Part shown: positions 38,047-49,728 of the stretch, piece after piece | Numbering within the stretch: the stretch's first letter is position 1 | Layout of the letters: every line of letters begins with the position of its first letter | Assembly (NCBI RefSeq): GCF_048773025.1 | Contig: NC_133541.1 | Location: forward strand, 157,634,201-157,698,200 | Reading direction: 5' to 3' | Origin: Camelus bactrianus | Lineage: Eukaryota; Chordata; Mammalia; Artiodactyla; Camelidae | DNA: 64,000 bases | Position numbers and translations under genes: made by a program | Notes under the pieces: model-generated | The model's database searches: none | Seen by the model: only the letters and a program-made list of their open reading frames with translations | What the model was told of the DNA's origin: nothing

Positions 38047-38295
38047 AAGTATCTTTTCAGTTCCTAACTCCATTCCATACATATATATGGGGAGTTACTA
38101 GCTCCAACTCGGTTTTACAGTGAAAACTGCAGGAACTTCAAACCGGCACTAGGAAACAGACTGAGATAGCAGAGAAAAAGTGTCTCCTGCAACCCGTTCC
38201 CTTGGTGCTAGATGAACGAACGTCTCTGTACACGCTCAGTTCTGAGAGATAATTGTGTGTGAAAGCCGTCCTTCACCTAGCTTGTTGGGAACACA
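38047..38295. repeat. Reference D' monomer
   Basis: D' starts AAGTATC after GGGAAAACA and resembles type D, but has CCATTCCATACATATATATG in place of the CCATGCAT form and keeps CTGCAG. It also has GGGGAGTTACTAG and, mostly, GATAGCAG with GTACACGCTC. It opens nearly every phase II unit and is absent from phase Ia. Confidence 0.86.
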
Positions 38296-39288
38296 AAGTT
38301 TCTTTTCAGTAGCAAACTCCACTTCATACATATATATGGGGAGGTACTAGCTCCAACTCGGTTTTACAGTGAAAACTGCAGGAACTTCAAACCGGCACTA
38401 GGAAACAGAATGAGAAAGCAGAGAAAAAGTGTCTCCTGCAACCCGTTCCCTTGGTGCTAGATGAACGAACGTCTCTGTACACGCTCAGTTCTGAGAGATA
38501 ATTGTGTGTGAAAGCCGTCCTTCACCTAGCTTGTTGGGAACACAAAGTTTCTTTTCAGTTGCAAACTCCATTCCATACATTTATATTGGAGGTACTAGCT
38601 CCAACTCGGTTTTACAGTGAAAACTGCAGGAACTTCAAATAGGCACTAGGAAACAGACTGGGAAACCAGAGTAAAAGTTTCCCTGCAACCCGTTCCCTTG
38701 GTGCTAGATGAACGAACGTCTCTGTACATGCTCAGTTCTGAGAGATAATTGTGTGTGAAAGCCGTCCTTCACCTAGCTTGTTGGGAACACAAAGTTTCTT
38801 TTCAGTAGCAAACTCCACTTCATACATATATATGGGGAGGTACTAGCTCCAACTCGGTTTTACAGTGAAAACTGCAGGAACTTCAAACCGGCACTAGGAA
38901 ACAGAATGAGAAAGCAGAGAAAAAGTGTCTCCTGCAACCCGTTCCCTTGGTGCTAGATGAACGAACGTCTCTGTACACGCTCAGTTCTGAGAGATAATTT
39001 TGTGTGAAAGCCGTCCTTCACCTAGGTTGTTGGGAACACAAAGTTTCTTTTCAGTTGCAAACTCCATTCCATACATTTATATTGGAGGTACTAGCTCCAA
39101 CTCGGTTTTACAGTGAAAACTGCAGGAACTTCAAACCGGCACTAGGAAACAGACTGAGATAGCAGAGAAAAAGTGTCTCCTGCAACCCGTTCCCTTGGTG
39201 CTAGAGGAACGAACGTCTCTGTACACGCTCAGTTCTGAGAGATAAGTGTGTGTGAAAGCCGTCCTTCACCTAGCTTTTTGGGAACACA

Positions 39289-39537
39289 AAGTTTCTTTTC
39301 AGTTGCAAACTCCATTCCATTCATATATATGGGGAGGTACTAGCTCCAACTCGGTTTTACAGTGAAAACTGCAGGAACTTCAAACCGGCACTAGGAAACA
39401 GACTGAGAAAGCAGAGAAAAAGTGTCTCCTGCAACCCGTTCCCTTGGTGCTAGATGAACGAACGTCTCTGTACACGCTCAGTTCTGAGAGATAATTGTGT
39501 GTGAAAGCCGTCCTTCACCTAGCTTGTTGGGAACACA
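39289..39537. repeat. Reference type F monomer
   Basis: Type F has TTGCAAACTCCATTCCATTC followed by CATATATATGGGG, and is 249 bp. It looks like a B start joined to an A-like remainder, parallel to type E but with a different base change. It occurs from 28,103 to the end of the window, always next to B units. Confidence 0.86.
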
Positions 39538-39996
39538 AAGTTTCTTTTCAGTTGCAAACTCCATTCCATACATTTATATTGGAGGTACTAGCTCCAACTC
39601 GGTTTTACAGTGAAAACTGCAGGAACTTCAAATAGGCACTAGGAAACAGACTGGGAAACCAGACAAAAAGTTTCTCCTGCAACCCGTTCCCTTGGTGCTA
39701 GATGAACGAACGTCTCTGTACACGCTCAGTTCTGAGAGATAATTGTGTGTGAAAGCCGTCCTTCACCTAGCTTGTTGGGAACACAAAGTTTCTTTTCAGT
39801 TGCAAACTCCATTCCATACATTTATATTGGAGGTACTAGCTCCAACTCGGTTTTACAGTGAAAACTGCAGGAACTTCAAATAGGCACTAGGAAACAGACT
39901 GGGAAACCAGAGTAAAAGTTTCTCCTGCAACCCGTTCCCTTGGTGCTAGATGAACGAACGTCTCTGTACATGCTCAGTTCTGAGAGGTAAGTGTGT

Positions 39997-40014
39997 GTGA
40001 AAGCCGTCTTTCAC
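39997..40014. other. Perfect 7-bp hairpin GTGAAAG-CCGT-CTTTCAC (reference site)
   Basis: Most monomers read GTGAAAGCCGTCCTTCAC, which pairs with one mismatch. In a subset of phase II B units, C-to-T makes CTTTCAC and the stem is perfect. Sites are 39,997, 40,991, 41,985, 43,974, 46,957, 48,698, 49,692, 58,639, 59,633, 61,622 and 63,114. Each sits at the end of a B unit just before a D' unit. Confidence 0.75.
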
Positions 40015-40033
40015 CTAGCTATTTGGGAAAACA

Positions 40034-41027
40034 AAGTATCTTTTCAGTTCCAAACTCCATTTAATACATATATATGGGGAGTTACTAGCTCCAACTCGGT
40101 TTTACAGTGAAAACTGCAGGAACTTCAAACCGGCACTAGGAAACAGACTGAGATAGCAGAGAAAAAGTGTCTCCTGCAACCCGTTCCCTTGGTGCTAGAT
40201 GAACGAACGTCTCTGTACACGCTCAGTTCTGAGAGATAATTGTGTGTGAAAGCCGTCCTTCACCTAGCTTGTTGGGAACACAAAGTTTCTTTTCAGTTGC
40301 AAACTCCATTCCATACATTTATATTGGAGGTACTAGCTCCAACTCGGTTTTACAGTGAAAACTGCAGGAACTTCAAATAGGCACTAGGAAACAGACTGGG
40401 AAACCAGAGTAAAAGTTTCTCCTGCAACCCGTTCCCTTGGTGCTAGATGAACGAACGTCTCTGTACATGCTCAGTTCTGAGAGATAATTGTGTGTGAAAG
40501 CCGTCCTTCACCTAGCTTGTTGGGAACACAAAGTTTCTTTTCAGTAGCAAACTCCACTTCATACATATATATGGGGAGGTACTAGCTCCAACTCGGTTTT
40601 ACAGTGAAAACTGCAGGAACTTCAAACCGGCACTAGGAAACAGACTGAGAAAGCAGAGAAAAAGTGTCTCCTGCAACCCGTTCCCTTGGTGCTAGATGAA
40701 CGAACGTCTCTGTACACGCTCAGTTCTGAGAGATAATTGTGTGTGAAAGCCGTCCTTCACCTAGCTTGTTGGGAACACAAAGTTTCTTTTCAGTTGCAAA
40801 CTCCATTCCATACATTTATATTGGAGGTACTAGCTCCAACTCGGTTTTACAGTGAAAACTGCAGGAACTTCAAATAGGCACTAGGAAACAGACTGGGAAA
40901 CCAGAGTAAAAGTTTCTCCTTCAACCCGTTCCCTTGGTGCTAGATGAACGAACGTCTCTGTACATGCTCAGTTCTGAGAGGTAAGTGTGTGTGAAAGCCG
41001 TCTTTCACCTAGCTATTTGGGAAAACA
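40034..41027. repeat. D'BAB 4-mer, copy 1 (994 bp)
   Basis: Monomers start at 40034, 40283, 40531 and 40780. D' has a private CCATTTAATAC. The final B has CTCCTTCAACCCG, GAGGTAAG and GTCTTTCAC. The adjacent copy at 41,028 is almost identical. Confidence 0.9.
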
Positions 41028-42021
41028 AAGTATCTTTTCAGTTCCAAACTCCATTCCATACATATATATGGGGAGTTACTAGCTCCAACTCGGTTTTACA
41101 GTGAAAACTGCAGGAACTTCAAACCGGCACTAGGAAACAGACTGAGATAGCAGAGAAAAAGTGTCTCCTGCAACCCGTTCCCTTGGTGCTAGATGAACGA
41201 ACGTCTCTGTACACGCTCAGTTCTGAGAGATAATTGTGTGTGAAAGCCGTCCTTCACCTAGCTTGTTGGGAACACAAAGTTTCTTTTCAGTTGCAAACTC
41301 CATTCCATACATTTATATTGGAGGTACTAGCTCCAACTCGGTTTTACAGTGAAAACTGCAGGAACTTCAAATAGGCACTAGGAAACAGACTGGGAAACCA
41401 GAGTAAAAGTTTCTCCTGCAACCCGTTCCCTTGGTGCTAGATGAACGAACGTCTCTGTACATGCTCAGTTCTGAGAGATAATTGTGTGTGAAAGCCGTCC
41501 TTCACCTAGCTTGTTGGGAACACAAAGTTTCTTTTCAGTAGCAAACTCCACTTCATACATATATATGGGGAGGTACTAGCTCCAACTCGGTTTTACAGTG
41601 AAAACTGCAGGAACTTCAAACCGGCACTAGGAAACAGACTGAGAAAGCAGAGAAAAAGTGTCTCCTGCAACCCGTTCCCTTGGTGCTAGATGAACGAACG
41701 TCTCTGTACACGCTCAGTTCTGAGAGATAATTGTGTGTGAAAGCCGTCCTTCACCTAGCTTGTTGGGAACACAAAGTTTCTTTTCAGTTGCAAACTCCAT
41801 TCCATACATTTATATTGGAGGTACTAGCTCCAACTCGGTTTTACAGTGAAAACTGCAGGAACTTCAAATAGGCACTAGGAAACAGACTGGGAAACCAGAG
41901 TAAAAGTTTCTCCTTCAACCCGTTCCCTTGGTGCTAGATGAACGAACGTCTCTGTACATGCTCAGTTCTGAGAGGTAAGTGTGTGTGAAAGCCGTCTTTC
42001 ACCTAGCTATTTGGGAAAACA
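41028..42021. repeat. D'BAB 4-mer, copy 2 (994 bp)
   Basis: Monomers start at 41028, 41277, 41525 and 41774. It shares the rare CTCCTTCAACCCG with copy 1 at exactly 994 bp, so this is a direct tandem duplication of a 4-monomer unit. The same unit occurs once at 58,676-59,669. Confidence 0.9.
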
Positions 42022-43264
42022 AAGTATCTTTTCAGTTCCAAACTCCATTCCATACATATATATGGGGAGTTACTAGCTCCAACTCGGTTTTACAGTGAAA
42101 ACTGCAGGAACTTCAAACCGGCACTAGGAAACAGACTGAGATAGCAGAGAAAAAGTGTCTCCTGCAACCCGTTCCCTTGGTGCTAGATGAACGAACGTCT
42201 CTGTACACGCTCAGTTCTGAGAGATAATTGTGTGTGAAAGCCGTCCTTCACCTAGCTTGTTGGGAACACAAAGTTTCTTTTCAGTAGCAAACTCCACTTC
42301 ATACATATATATGGGGAGGTACTAGCTCCAACTCGGTTTTACAGTGAAAACTGCAGGAACTTCAAACCGGCACTAGGAAACAGACTGAGAAAGCAGAGAA
42401 AAAGTGTCTCCTGCAACCCGTTCCCTTGGTGCTAGATGAACGAACGTCTCTCCAATTGCTCAGTTCTGAGAGATAATTGTGTGTGAAAGCCGTCCTTCAC
42501 CTAGCTTGTTGGGAACACAAAGTTTCTTTTCAGTTGCAAACTCCATTCCATACATTTATATTGGAGGTATTAGCTCCAACTCGGTTTTACAGTGAAAACT
42601 GCAGGAACTTCAAATAGGCACTAGGAAACAGACTGGGAAACCAGAGTAAAAGTTTCTCCTGCAACCCGTTCCCTTGGTGCTAGATGAACGAACGTCTCTC
42701 CACTTGCTCAGTTCTGAGAGATAAGTGTGTGTGAAAGCCGTCCTTCACCTAGCTTGTTGGGAACACAAAGTTTCTTTTCAGTTGCAAACTCCATTCCATT
42801 CATATATATGGGGAGGTACTAGCTCCAACTCGGTTTTACAGTGAAAACTGCAGGAACTTCAAACCGGCACTAGGAAACAGACTGAGAAAGCAGAGAAAAT
42901 GTGTCTCCTGCAACCCGTTCCCTTGGTGCTAGATGAACGAACGTCTCTGTACACGCTCAGTTCTGAGAGATAATTGTGTGTGAAAGCCGTCCTTCACCTA
43001 GCTTTTTGGGAACACAAAGTTTCTTTTCAGTTGCAAACTCCATTCCATACATTTATATTGGAGGTACTAGCTCCAACTCGGTTTTACAGTGAAAACTGCA
43101 GGAACTTCAAATAGGCACTAGGAAACAGACTGGGAAACCAGAGTAAAAGTTTCTCCTGCAACCCGTTCCCTTGGTGCTAGATGAACGAACGTCTCTGTAC
43201 ATGCTCAGTTCTGAGAGATAAGTGTGTGTGAAAGCCGTCCTTCACCTAGCTATTTGGGAAAACA
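42022..43264. repeat. D'ABFB 5-mer (1,243 bp), first copy
   Basis: Starts are 42022, 42271, 42520, 42768 and 43017. Marks in order are CCAATTGCTC in A, GGTATTAG with CCACTTGCTC and GATAAGTG in B, GAAAATGTG in F, and GTACATGCTC in the last B. The same set recurs at 59,670, and begins again at 63,151. Confidence 0.88.
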
Positions 43265-44010
43265 AAGTATCTTTTCAGTTCCAAACTCCATTCCATACAT
43301 ATATATGGGGAGTTACTAGCTCCAACTCGGTTTTACAGTGAAAACTGCAGGAACTTCAAACCGGCACTAGGAAACAGACTGAGATAGCAGAGAAAAAGTG
43401 TCTCCTGCAACCCGTTCCCTTGGTGCTAGATGAACGAACGTCTCTGTACACGCTCAGTTCTGAGAGATAATTGTGTGTGAAAGCCGTCCTTCACCTAGCT
43501 TGTTGGGAACACAAAGTTTCTTTTCAGTAGCAAACTCCACTTCATACATATATATGGGGAGGTACTAGCTCCAACTCGGTTTTACAGTGAAAACTGCAGG
43601 AACTTCAAACCGGCACTAGGAAACAGAATGAGAAAGCAGAGAAAAAGTGTCTCCTGCAACCCGTTCCCTTGGTGCTAGATGAACGAACGTCTCTGTACAC
43701 GCTCAGTTCTGAGAGATAATTTTGTGTGAAAGCCGTCCTTCACCTAGCTTGTTGGGAACACAAAGTTTCTTTTCAGTTGCAAACTCCATTCCATACATTT
43801 ATATTGGAGGTACTAGCTCCAACTCGGTTTTACAGTGAAAACTGCAGGAACTTCAAATAGGCACTAGGAAACAGACTGGGAAACCAGAGTAAAAGTTTCT
43901 CCTGCAACCCGTTCCCTTGGTGCTAGATGAACGAACGTCTCTGTACATGCTCAGTTCTGAGAGATAAGTGTGTGTGAAAGCCGTCTTTCACCTAGCTATT
44001 TGGGAAAACA
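43265..44010. repeat. D'AB 3-mer (746 bp)
   Basis: Starts are 43265, 43514 and 43763. A has CAGAATGAG and ends GATAATTTTG. B has GTCTTTCAC with the perfect hairpin at 43,974-43,991. Confidence 0.85.
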
Positions 44011-45004
44011 AAGTATCTTTTCAGTTCCAAACTCCATTCCATACATATATATGGGGAGTTACTAGCTCCAACACGGTTTTACAGTGAAAACTGCAGGAAC
44101 TTCAAACCGGCACTAGGAAACAGAATGAGAAAGCAGAGAAAAAGTGTCTCCTGCAACCCGTTCCCTTGGTGCTAGATGAACGAACGTCTCTGTACACGCT
44201 CAGTTCTGAGAGATAATTGTGTGTGAAAGCCGTCCTTCACTTAGCTTGTTGGGAACACAAAGTTTCTTTTCAGTTGCAAACTCCATTCCATACATTTATA
44301 TTGGAGGTACTAGCTCCAACTCGGTTTTACAGTGAAAACTGCAGGAACTTCAAACCGGCACTAGGAAACAGACTGAGATAGCAGAGAAAAAGTGTCTCCT
44401 GCAACCCGTTCCCTTGGTGCTAGATGAACGAACGTCTCTGTACACGCTCAGTTCTGAGAGATAAGTGTGTGTGAAAGCCGTTCTTCACCTAGCTTGTTGG
44501 GAACACAAAGTTTCTTTTCAGTTGCAAACTCCATTCCATTCATATATATGGGGAGGTACTAGCTCCAACTCGGTTTTACAGTGAAAACTGCAGGAACTTC
44601 AAACCGGCACTAGGAAACAGAATGAGAAAGCAGAGAAAAAGTGTCTCCTGCAACCCGTTCCCTTGGTGCTAGATGAACGAACGTCTCTGTACACGCTCAG
44701 TTCTGAGAGATAATTGTGTGTGAAAGCCGTCCTTCACCTAGCTTGTTGGGAACACAAAGTTTCTTTTCAGTTGCAAACTCCATTCCATACATTTATATTG
44801 GAGGTACTAGCTCCAACTCGGTTTTACAGTGAAAACTGCAGGAACTTCAAATAGGCACTAGGAAACAGACTGGGATACCAGAGTAAAAGTTTCTCCTGCA
44901 ACCCGTTCCCTTGGTGCTAGATGAACGAACGTCTCTGTACATGCTCAGTTCTGAGAGATAAGTGTGTGTGAAAGCCGTCCTTCACCTAGCTATTTGGGAA
45001 AACA
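44011..45004. repeat. D'BFB 4-mer (994 bp)
   Basis: Starts are 44011, 44260, 44508 and 44757. D' has CCAACACGGTTTT, a private change also seen at 48,735 and 49,729. The first B has AACCGGCAC, GATAGCAG and CCGTTCTTC, the last mark recurring at 50,444. Confidence 0.87.
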
Positions 45005-46247
45005 AAGTATCTTTTCAGTTCCAAACTCCATTCCATACATATATATGGGGAGTTACTAGCTCCAACTCGGTTTTACAGTGAAAACTGCAGGAACTTCAAA
45101 CCGGCACTAGGAAACAGACTGAGATAGCAGAGAAAAAGTGTCTCCTGCAACCCGTTCCCTTGGTGCTAGATGAATGAACGTCTCTCCACTTGCTCAGTTC
45201 TGAGAGATAAGTGTGTGTGAAAGCCGTCCTTCACCTAGCTATTTGGGAAAACAAAGTATCTTTTCAGTTCCAAACTCCATTCCATACATATATATGGGGA
45301 GTTACTATCTCCAACTCGGTTTTACAGTGAAAACTGCAGGAACTTCAAACCGGCACTAGGAAACAGACTGAGAAAGCAGAGAAAAAGTGTCTCCTGCAAC
45401 CCGTTCCCTTGGTGCTAGATGAACGAACGTCTCTGTACACGCTCAGTTCTGAGAGAAAATTGTGTGTGAAAGCCGTCCTTCACTTAGCTTGTTGGGAACA
45501 CAAAGTTTCTTTTCAGTTGCAAACTCCATTCCATACATTTATACTGGAGGTACTAGCTCTAACTCGGTTTTACAGTGAAAACTGCAGGAACTTCAAACCG
45601 GCACTAGGAAACAGACTGAGATAGCAGAGAAAAAGTGTCTCCTGCAACCCGTTCCCTTGGTGCTAGAGGAACGAACGTCTCTGTACACGCTCAGTTCTGA
45701 GAGATAAGTGTGTGTGAAAGCCGTCCTTCAACTAGCTTGTTGGGAACACAAAGTTTCTTTTCAGTTGCAAACTCCATTCCATTCATATATATGGGGAGGT
45801 ACTAGCTCCAACTCGGTTTTACAGTGAAAACTGCAGGAACTTCAAACCGGCACTAGGAAACAGACTGAGAAAGCAGAGAAAAAGTGTCTCCTGCAACCCG
45901 TTCCCTTGGTGCTAGATGAACGAACGTCTCTGTACACGCTCAGTTCTGAGAGATAATTGTGTGTGAAAGCCGTCCTTCACCTAGCTTGTTGGGAACACAA
46001 AGTTTCTTTTCAGTTGCAAACTCCATTCCATACATTTATATTGGAGGTACTAGCTCCAACTCGGTTTTACAGTGAAAACTGCAGGAACTTCAAATAGGCA
46101 CTAGAAAACAGACTGGGAAACCAGAGTAAAAGTTTCTCCTGCAACCCGTTCCCTTGGTGCTAGATGAACGAACGTCTCTGTACATGCTCAGTTCTGAGAG
46201 ATAAGTGTGTGTGAAAGCCGTCCTTCACCTAGCTATTTGGGAAAACA
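45005..46247. repeat. D'D'BFB 5-mer (doubled D')
   Basis: Starts are 45005, 45254, 45503, 45751 and 46000. Two D' units are adjacent. The first has GATGAATGAACG with CCACTTGCTC. The second ends with GAGAAAATTG instead of GAGATAATTG, which removes a stop and creates a 71-codon chance open frame. The same segment recurs at 50,971-52,213. Confidence 0.87.
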
Positions 46248-47988
46248 AAGTATCTTTTCAGTTCCAAACTCCATTCCATACATATATATGGGGAGTTACT
46301 AGCTCCAACTCGGTTTTACAGTGAAAACTGCAGGAACTTCAAACCGGCACTAGGAAACAGACTGAGATAGCAGAGAAAAAGTGTCTCCTGCAACCCGTTC
46401 CCTTGGTGCTAGATGAACGAACGTCTCTGTACACGCTCAGTTCTGAGAGATAATTGTGTGTGAAAGCCGTCCTTCACCTAGCTTGTTGGGAACACAAAGT
46501 TTCTTTTCAGTAGCAAACTCCACTTCATACATATATATGGGGAGGTACTAGCTCCAACTCGGTTTTACAGTGAAAACTGCAGGAACTTCAAACCAGCACT
46601 AGGAAACAGACTGAGAAAGCAGAGAAAAAGTGTCTCCTGCAACCCGTTCCCTTGGTGCTAGATGAACGAACGTCTCTGTACACGCTCAGTTCTGAGAGAT
46701 AATTGTGTGTGAAAGCCGTCCTTCACCTAGCTTGTTGGGAACACAAAGTTTCTTTTCAGTTGCAAACTCCATTCCATACATTTATATAGGAGGTACTAGC
46801 TCCAACTCGGTTTTACAGTGAAAACTGCAGGAACTTCAAATAGGCACTAGGAAACAGACTGGGAAACCAGAGTAAAAGTTTCTCCTGCAACCCGTTCCCT
46901 TGGTGCTAGATGAACGAACGTCTCTGTACATGCTCAGTTCTGAGAGATAAGTGTGTGTGAAAGCCGTCTTTCACCTAGCTATTTGGGAAAACAAAGTATC
47001 TTTTCAGTTCCAAACTCCATTCCATACATATATATGGGGAGTTACTAGCTCCAACTCGGTTTTACAGTGAAAACTGCAGGAACTTCAAACCGGCACTAGG
47101 AAACAGACTGAGCTAGCAGAGAAAAAGTGTCTCCTGCAACCCGTTCCCTTGGTGCTAGATGAACGAACGTCTCTGTACACGCTCAGTTCTGAGAGATAAT
47201 TGTGTGTGAAAGCCGTCCTTCACCTAGCTTGTTGGGAACACAAAGTTTCTTTTCAGTAGCAAACTCCACTTCATACATATATATGGGGAGGTACTAGCTC
47301 CAACTCGGTTTTACAGTGAAAACTGCAGGAACTTCAAACCGGCACTAGGAAACAGACTGAGAAAGCAGAGAAAAAGTGTCTCCTGCAACCCGTTCCCTTG
47401 GTGCTAGATGAACGAACGTCTCTCCAATTGCTCAGTTCTGAGAGATAAGTGTGTGTGAAAGCCGTCCTTCACCTAGCTTGTTGGGAACACAAAGTTTCTT
47501 TTCAGTTGCAAACTCCATTCCATTCATATATATGGGGAGGTACTAGCTCCAACTCGGTTTTACAGTGAAAACTGCAGGAACTTCAAACCGGCACTAGGAA
47601 ACAGACTGAGAAAGCAGAGAAAATGTGTCTCCTGCAACCCGTTCCCTTGGTGCTAGATGAACGAACGTCTCTGTACACGCTCAGTTCTGAGAGATAATTG
47701 GGTGTGAAAGCCGTCCTTCACCTAGCTTGTTGGGAACACAAAGTTTCTTTTCAGTTGCAAACTCCATTCCATACATTTATATTGGAGGTACTAGCTCCAA
47801 CTCGGTTTTACAGTGAAAACTGCAGGAACTTCAAATAGGCACTAGGAAACAGACTGGGAAACCAGAGTAAAAGTTTCTCCTGCAACCCGTTCCCTTGGTG
47901 CTAGATGAACGAACGTCTCTGTACATGTTCAGTTCTGAGAGATAAGTGTGTGTGAAAGCCGTCCTTCACCTAGCTATTTGGGAAAACA
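46248..47988. repeat. D'AB then D'AFB (7 monomers)
   Basis: Starts are 46248, 46497, 46746, 46994, 47243, 47492 and 47741. The B before the second D' holds the perfect hairpin at 46,957-46,974. The A at 47243 joins directly to F: its 3' end has CCAATTGCTC then GATAAGTG, so a B appears to have been lost by exchange within the monomer. The second D' has a private GAGCTAGCAG. Confidence 0.84.
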
Positions 47989-49728
47989 AAGTATCTTTTC
48001 AGTTCCAAACTCCATTCCATACATATATATGGGGAGTTACTAGCTCCAACTCGGTTTTACAGTGAAAACTGCAGGAACTTCAAACCGGCACTAGGAAACA
48101 GACTGAGATAGCAGAGAAAAAGTGTCTCCTGCAACCCGTTCCCTTGGTGCTAGATGAACGAACGTCTCTGTACACGCTCAGTTCTGAGAGATAATTGTGT
48201 GTGAAAGCCGTCCTTCACCTAGCTTGTTGGGAACACAAAGTTTCTTTTCAGTAGCAAACTCCACTTCATACATATATATGGGGAGGTACTAGCTCCAACT
48301 CGGTTTTACAGTGTAAACTGCAGGAACTTCAAACCGGCACTAGGAAACAGAATGAGAAAGCAGAGAAAAAGTGTCTCCTGCAACCCGTTCCCTTGGTGCT
48401 AGATGAACGAACGTCTCTGTACACGCTCAGTTCTGAGAGATAATTGTGTGTGAAAGCCGTCCTTCACCTAGCTTGTTGGGAACACAAAGTTTCTTTTCAG
48501 TTGCAAACTCCATTCCATACATTTATATTGGAGGTACTAGCTCCAACTCGGTTTTACAGTGAAAACTGCAGGAACTTCAAATAGGCACTAGGAAACAGAC
48601 TGGGAAACCAGAGTAAAAGTTTCTCCTGCAACCCGTTCCCTTGGTGCTAGATGAACGAACGTCTCTGTACATGCTCAGTTCTGAGAGATAAGTGTGTGTG
48701 AAAGCCGTCTTTCACCTAGCTATTTGGGAAAACAAAGTATCTTTTCAGTTCCAAACTCCATTCCATACATATATATGGGGAGTTACTAGCTCCAACACGG
48801 TTTTACAGTGAAAACTGCAGGAACTTCAAACCGGCACTAGGAAACAGAATGAGAAAGCAGAGAAAATGTGTCTCCTGCAACCCGTTCCCTTGGTGCTAGA
48901 TGAACGAACGTCTCTGTACACGCTCAGTTCTGAGAGATAATTGTGTGTGAAAGCCGTCCTTCACTTAGCTTGTTGGGAACACAAAGTTTCTTTTCAGTTG
49001 CAAACTCCATTCCATACATTTATATTGGAGGTACTAGCTCCAACTCGGTTTTACAGTGAAAACTGCAGGAACTTCAAACCGGCACTAGGAAACAGACTGA
49101 GATAGCAGAGAAAAATTGTCTCCTGCAACCCGTTCCCTTGGTGCTAGAGGAACGAACGTCTCTGTACACGCCCAGTTCTGAGAGATAAGTGTGTGTGAAA
49201 GCCGTCCTTCACCTAGCTTGTTGGGAACACAAAGTTTCTTTTCAGTTGCAAACTCCATTCCATTCATATATATGGGGAGGTACTAGCTCCAACTCGGATT
49301 TACAGTGAAAACTGCAGGAACTTCAAACCGGCACTAGGAAACAGACTGAGAAAGCAGAGAAAAAGTGTCTCCTGCAACCCGTTCCCTTGGTGCTAGATGA
49401 ACGAACGTCTCTGTACACGCTCAGTTCTGAGAGATAATTTTGTGTGAAAGCCGTCCTTCACCTAGCTTGTTGGGAACACAAAGTTTCTTTTCAGTTGCAA
49501 ACTCCATTCCATACATTTATATTGGAGGTACTAGCTCCAACTCGGTTTTACAGTGAAAACTGCAGGAACTTCAAATAGGCACTAGGAAACAGACTGGGAA
49601 ACCAGAGTAAAAGTTTCTCCTGCAACCCGTTCCCTTGGTGCTAGATGAACGAACGTCTCTGTACATGCTCAGTTCTGAGAGATAAGTGTGTGTGAAAGCC
49701 GTCTTTCACCTAGCTATTTGGGAAAACA
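47989..49728. repeat. D'AB then D'BFB (7 monomers)
   Basis: Starts are 47989, 48238, 48487, 48735, 48984, 49232 and 49481. The A at 48238 has GTGTAAACTG. D' at 48735 has CCAACACGG. B at 48984 has GAAAAATTGTC, GAGGAACG and CGCCCAGTTC. F at 49232 has CTCGGATTTAC. Chance open frames on the minus strand come from these changes. Confidence 0.85.

Larger units (their letters stand above)
38047..40033. repeat. Irregular first phase II segment (D' A B A B F B B)
   Basis: Starts are 38047, 38296, 38545, 38792, 39041, 39289, 39538 and 39786. The first D' monomer has a private TTCCTAACTCC. The B at 38545 is one base short (TTTCCCTGC). The B at 39041 has GAGGAACG and ends CTTTTTGGG. The B at 39538 has a private CAGACAAAAAG. 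The B at 39786 carries GAGGTAAG and the perfect hairpin at 39,997. Confidence 0.85.
36058..43513. repeat. Large duplication spanning the Ib/II junction, copy 1
   Basis: This block, slot 8 at 36,058 through D' at 43,265-43,513, recurs at 54,203-61,161 in the same order apart from whole-monomer gains and losses. Shared rare marks, in order, are GCATGAAC, GAAAATGTG, CCAGAATAAAAG, TTCAACTAGC, a short TTTCCCTGC B, GAGGAACG with CTTTTTGGG, and GAGGTAAG with GTCTTTCAC. These are followed by CCAATTGC, GGTATTAG and GAAAATG. The lag is 18,145 bp at the left and varies in whole-monomer steps (17,896; 18,393; 18,642; 17,648). Confidence 0.85.
44260..48734. repeat. Long duplication at lag 5,966/5,468, copy 1
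   Basis: The monomer order and private marks match 50,226-54,202. These include CCGTTCTTC, GATGAATGAACG, GAGAAAATTG, GCTCTAACTC, GAGGAACG, ACTAGAAAACAG, GATAATTGGGTG, ACATGTTCAG and GTGTAAACTG. The lag is 5,966 bp from 44,260 to about 46,993, then 5,468 bp from 47,492 to 48,734. The change of 498 bp fits loss of three monomers in copy 2 and of one B in copy 1. Confidence 0.88.

Noticed and set aside
45409-45624. 71-codon plus-strand open frame, repeated identically in protein at 51,375-51,590, and a related 63-codon frame at 58,831-59,022
   Set aside because: All lie wholly inside satellite monomers, cross a monomer boundary, and exist only because a base change (GAGAAAATTG or GAGATATTTG) removes the TAA found in most other copies. 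They match no domain I know. The first pair are copies through the 5,966 bp duplication, not independent conservation.
49085-49267. 60-codon minus-strand open frames here and at 55,548-55,730
   Set aside because: These are the same satellite sequence read in reverse, open by chance in two B/F region monomers and closed in the rest. There is no start context, domain or codon signal.
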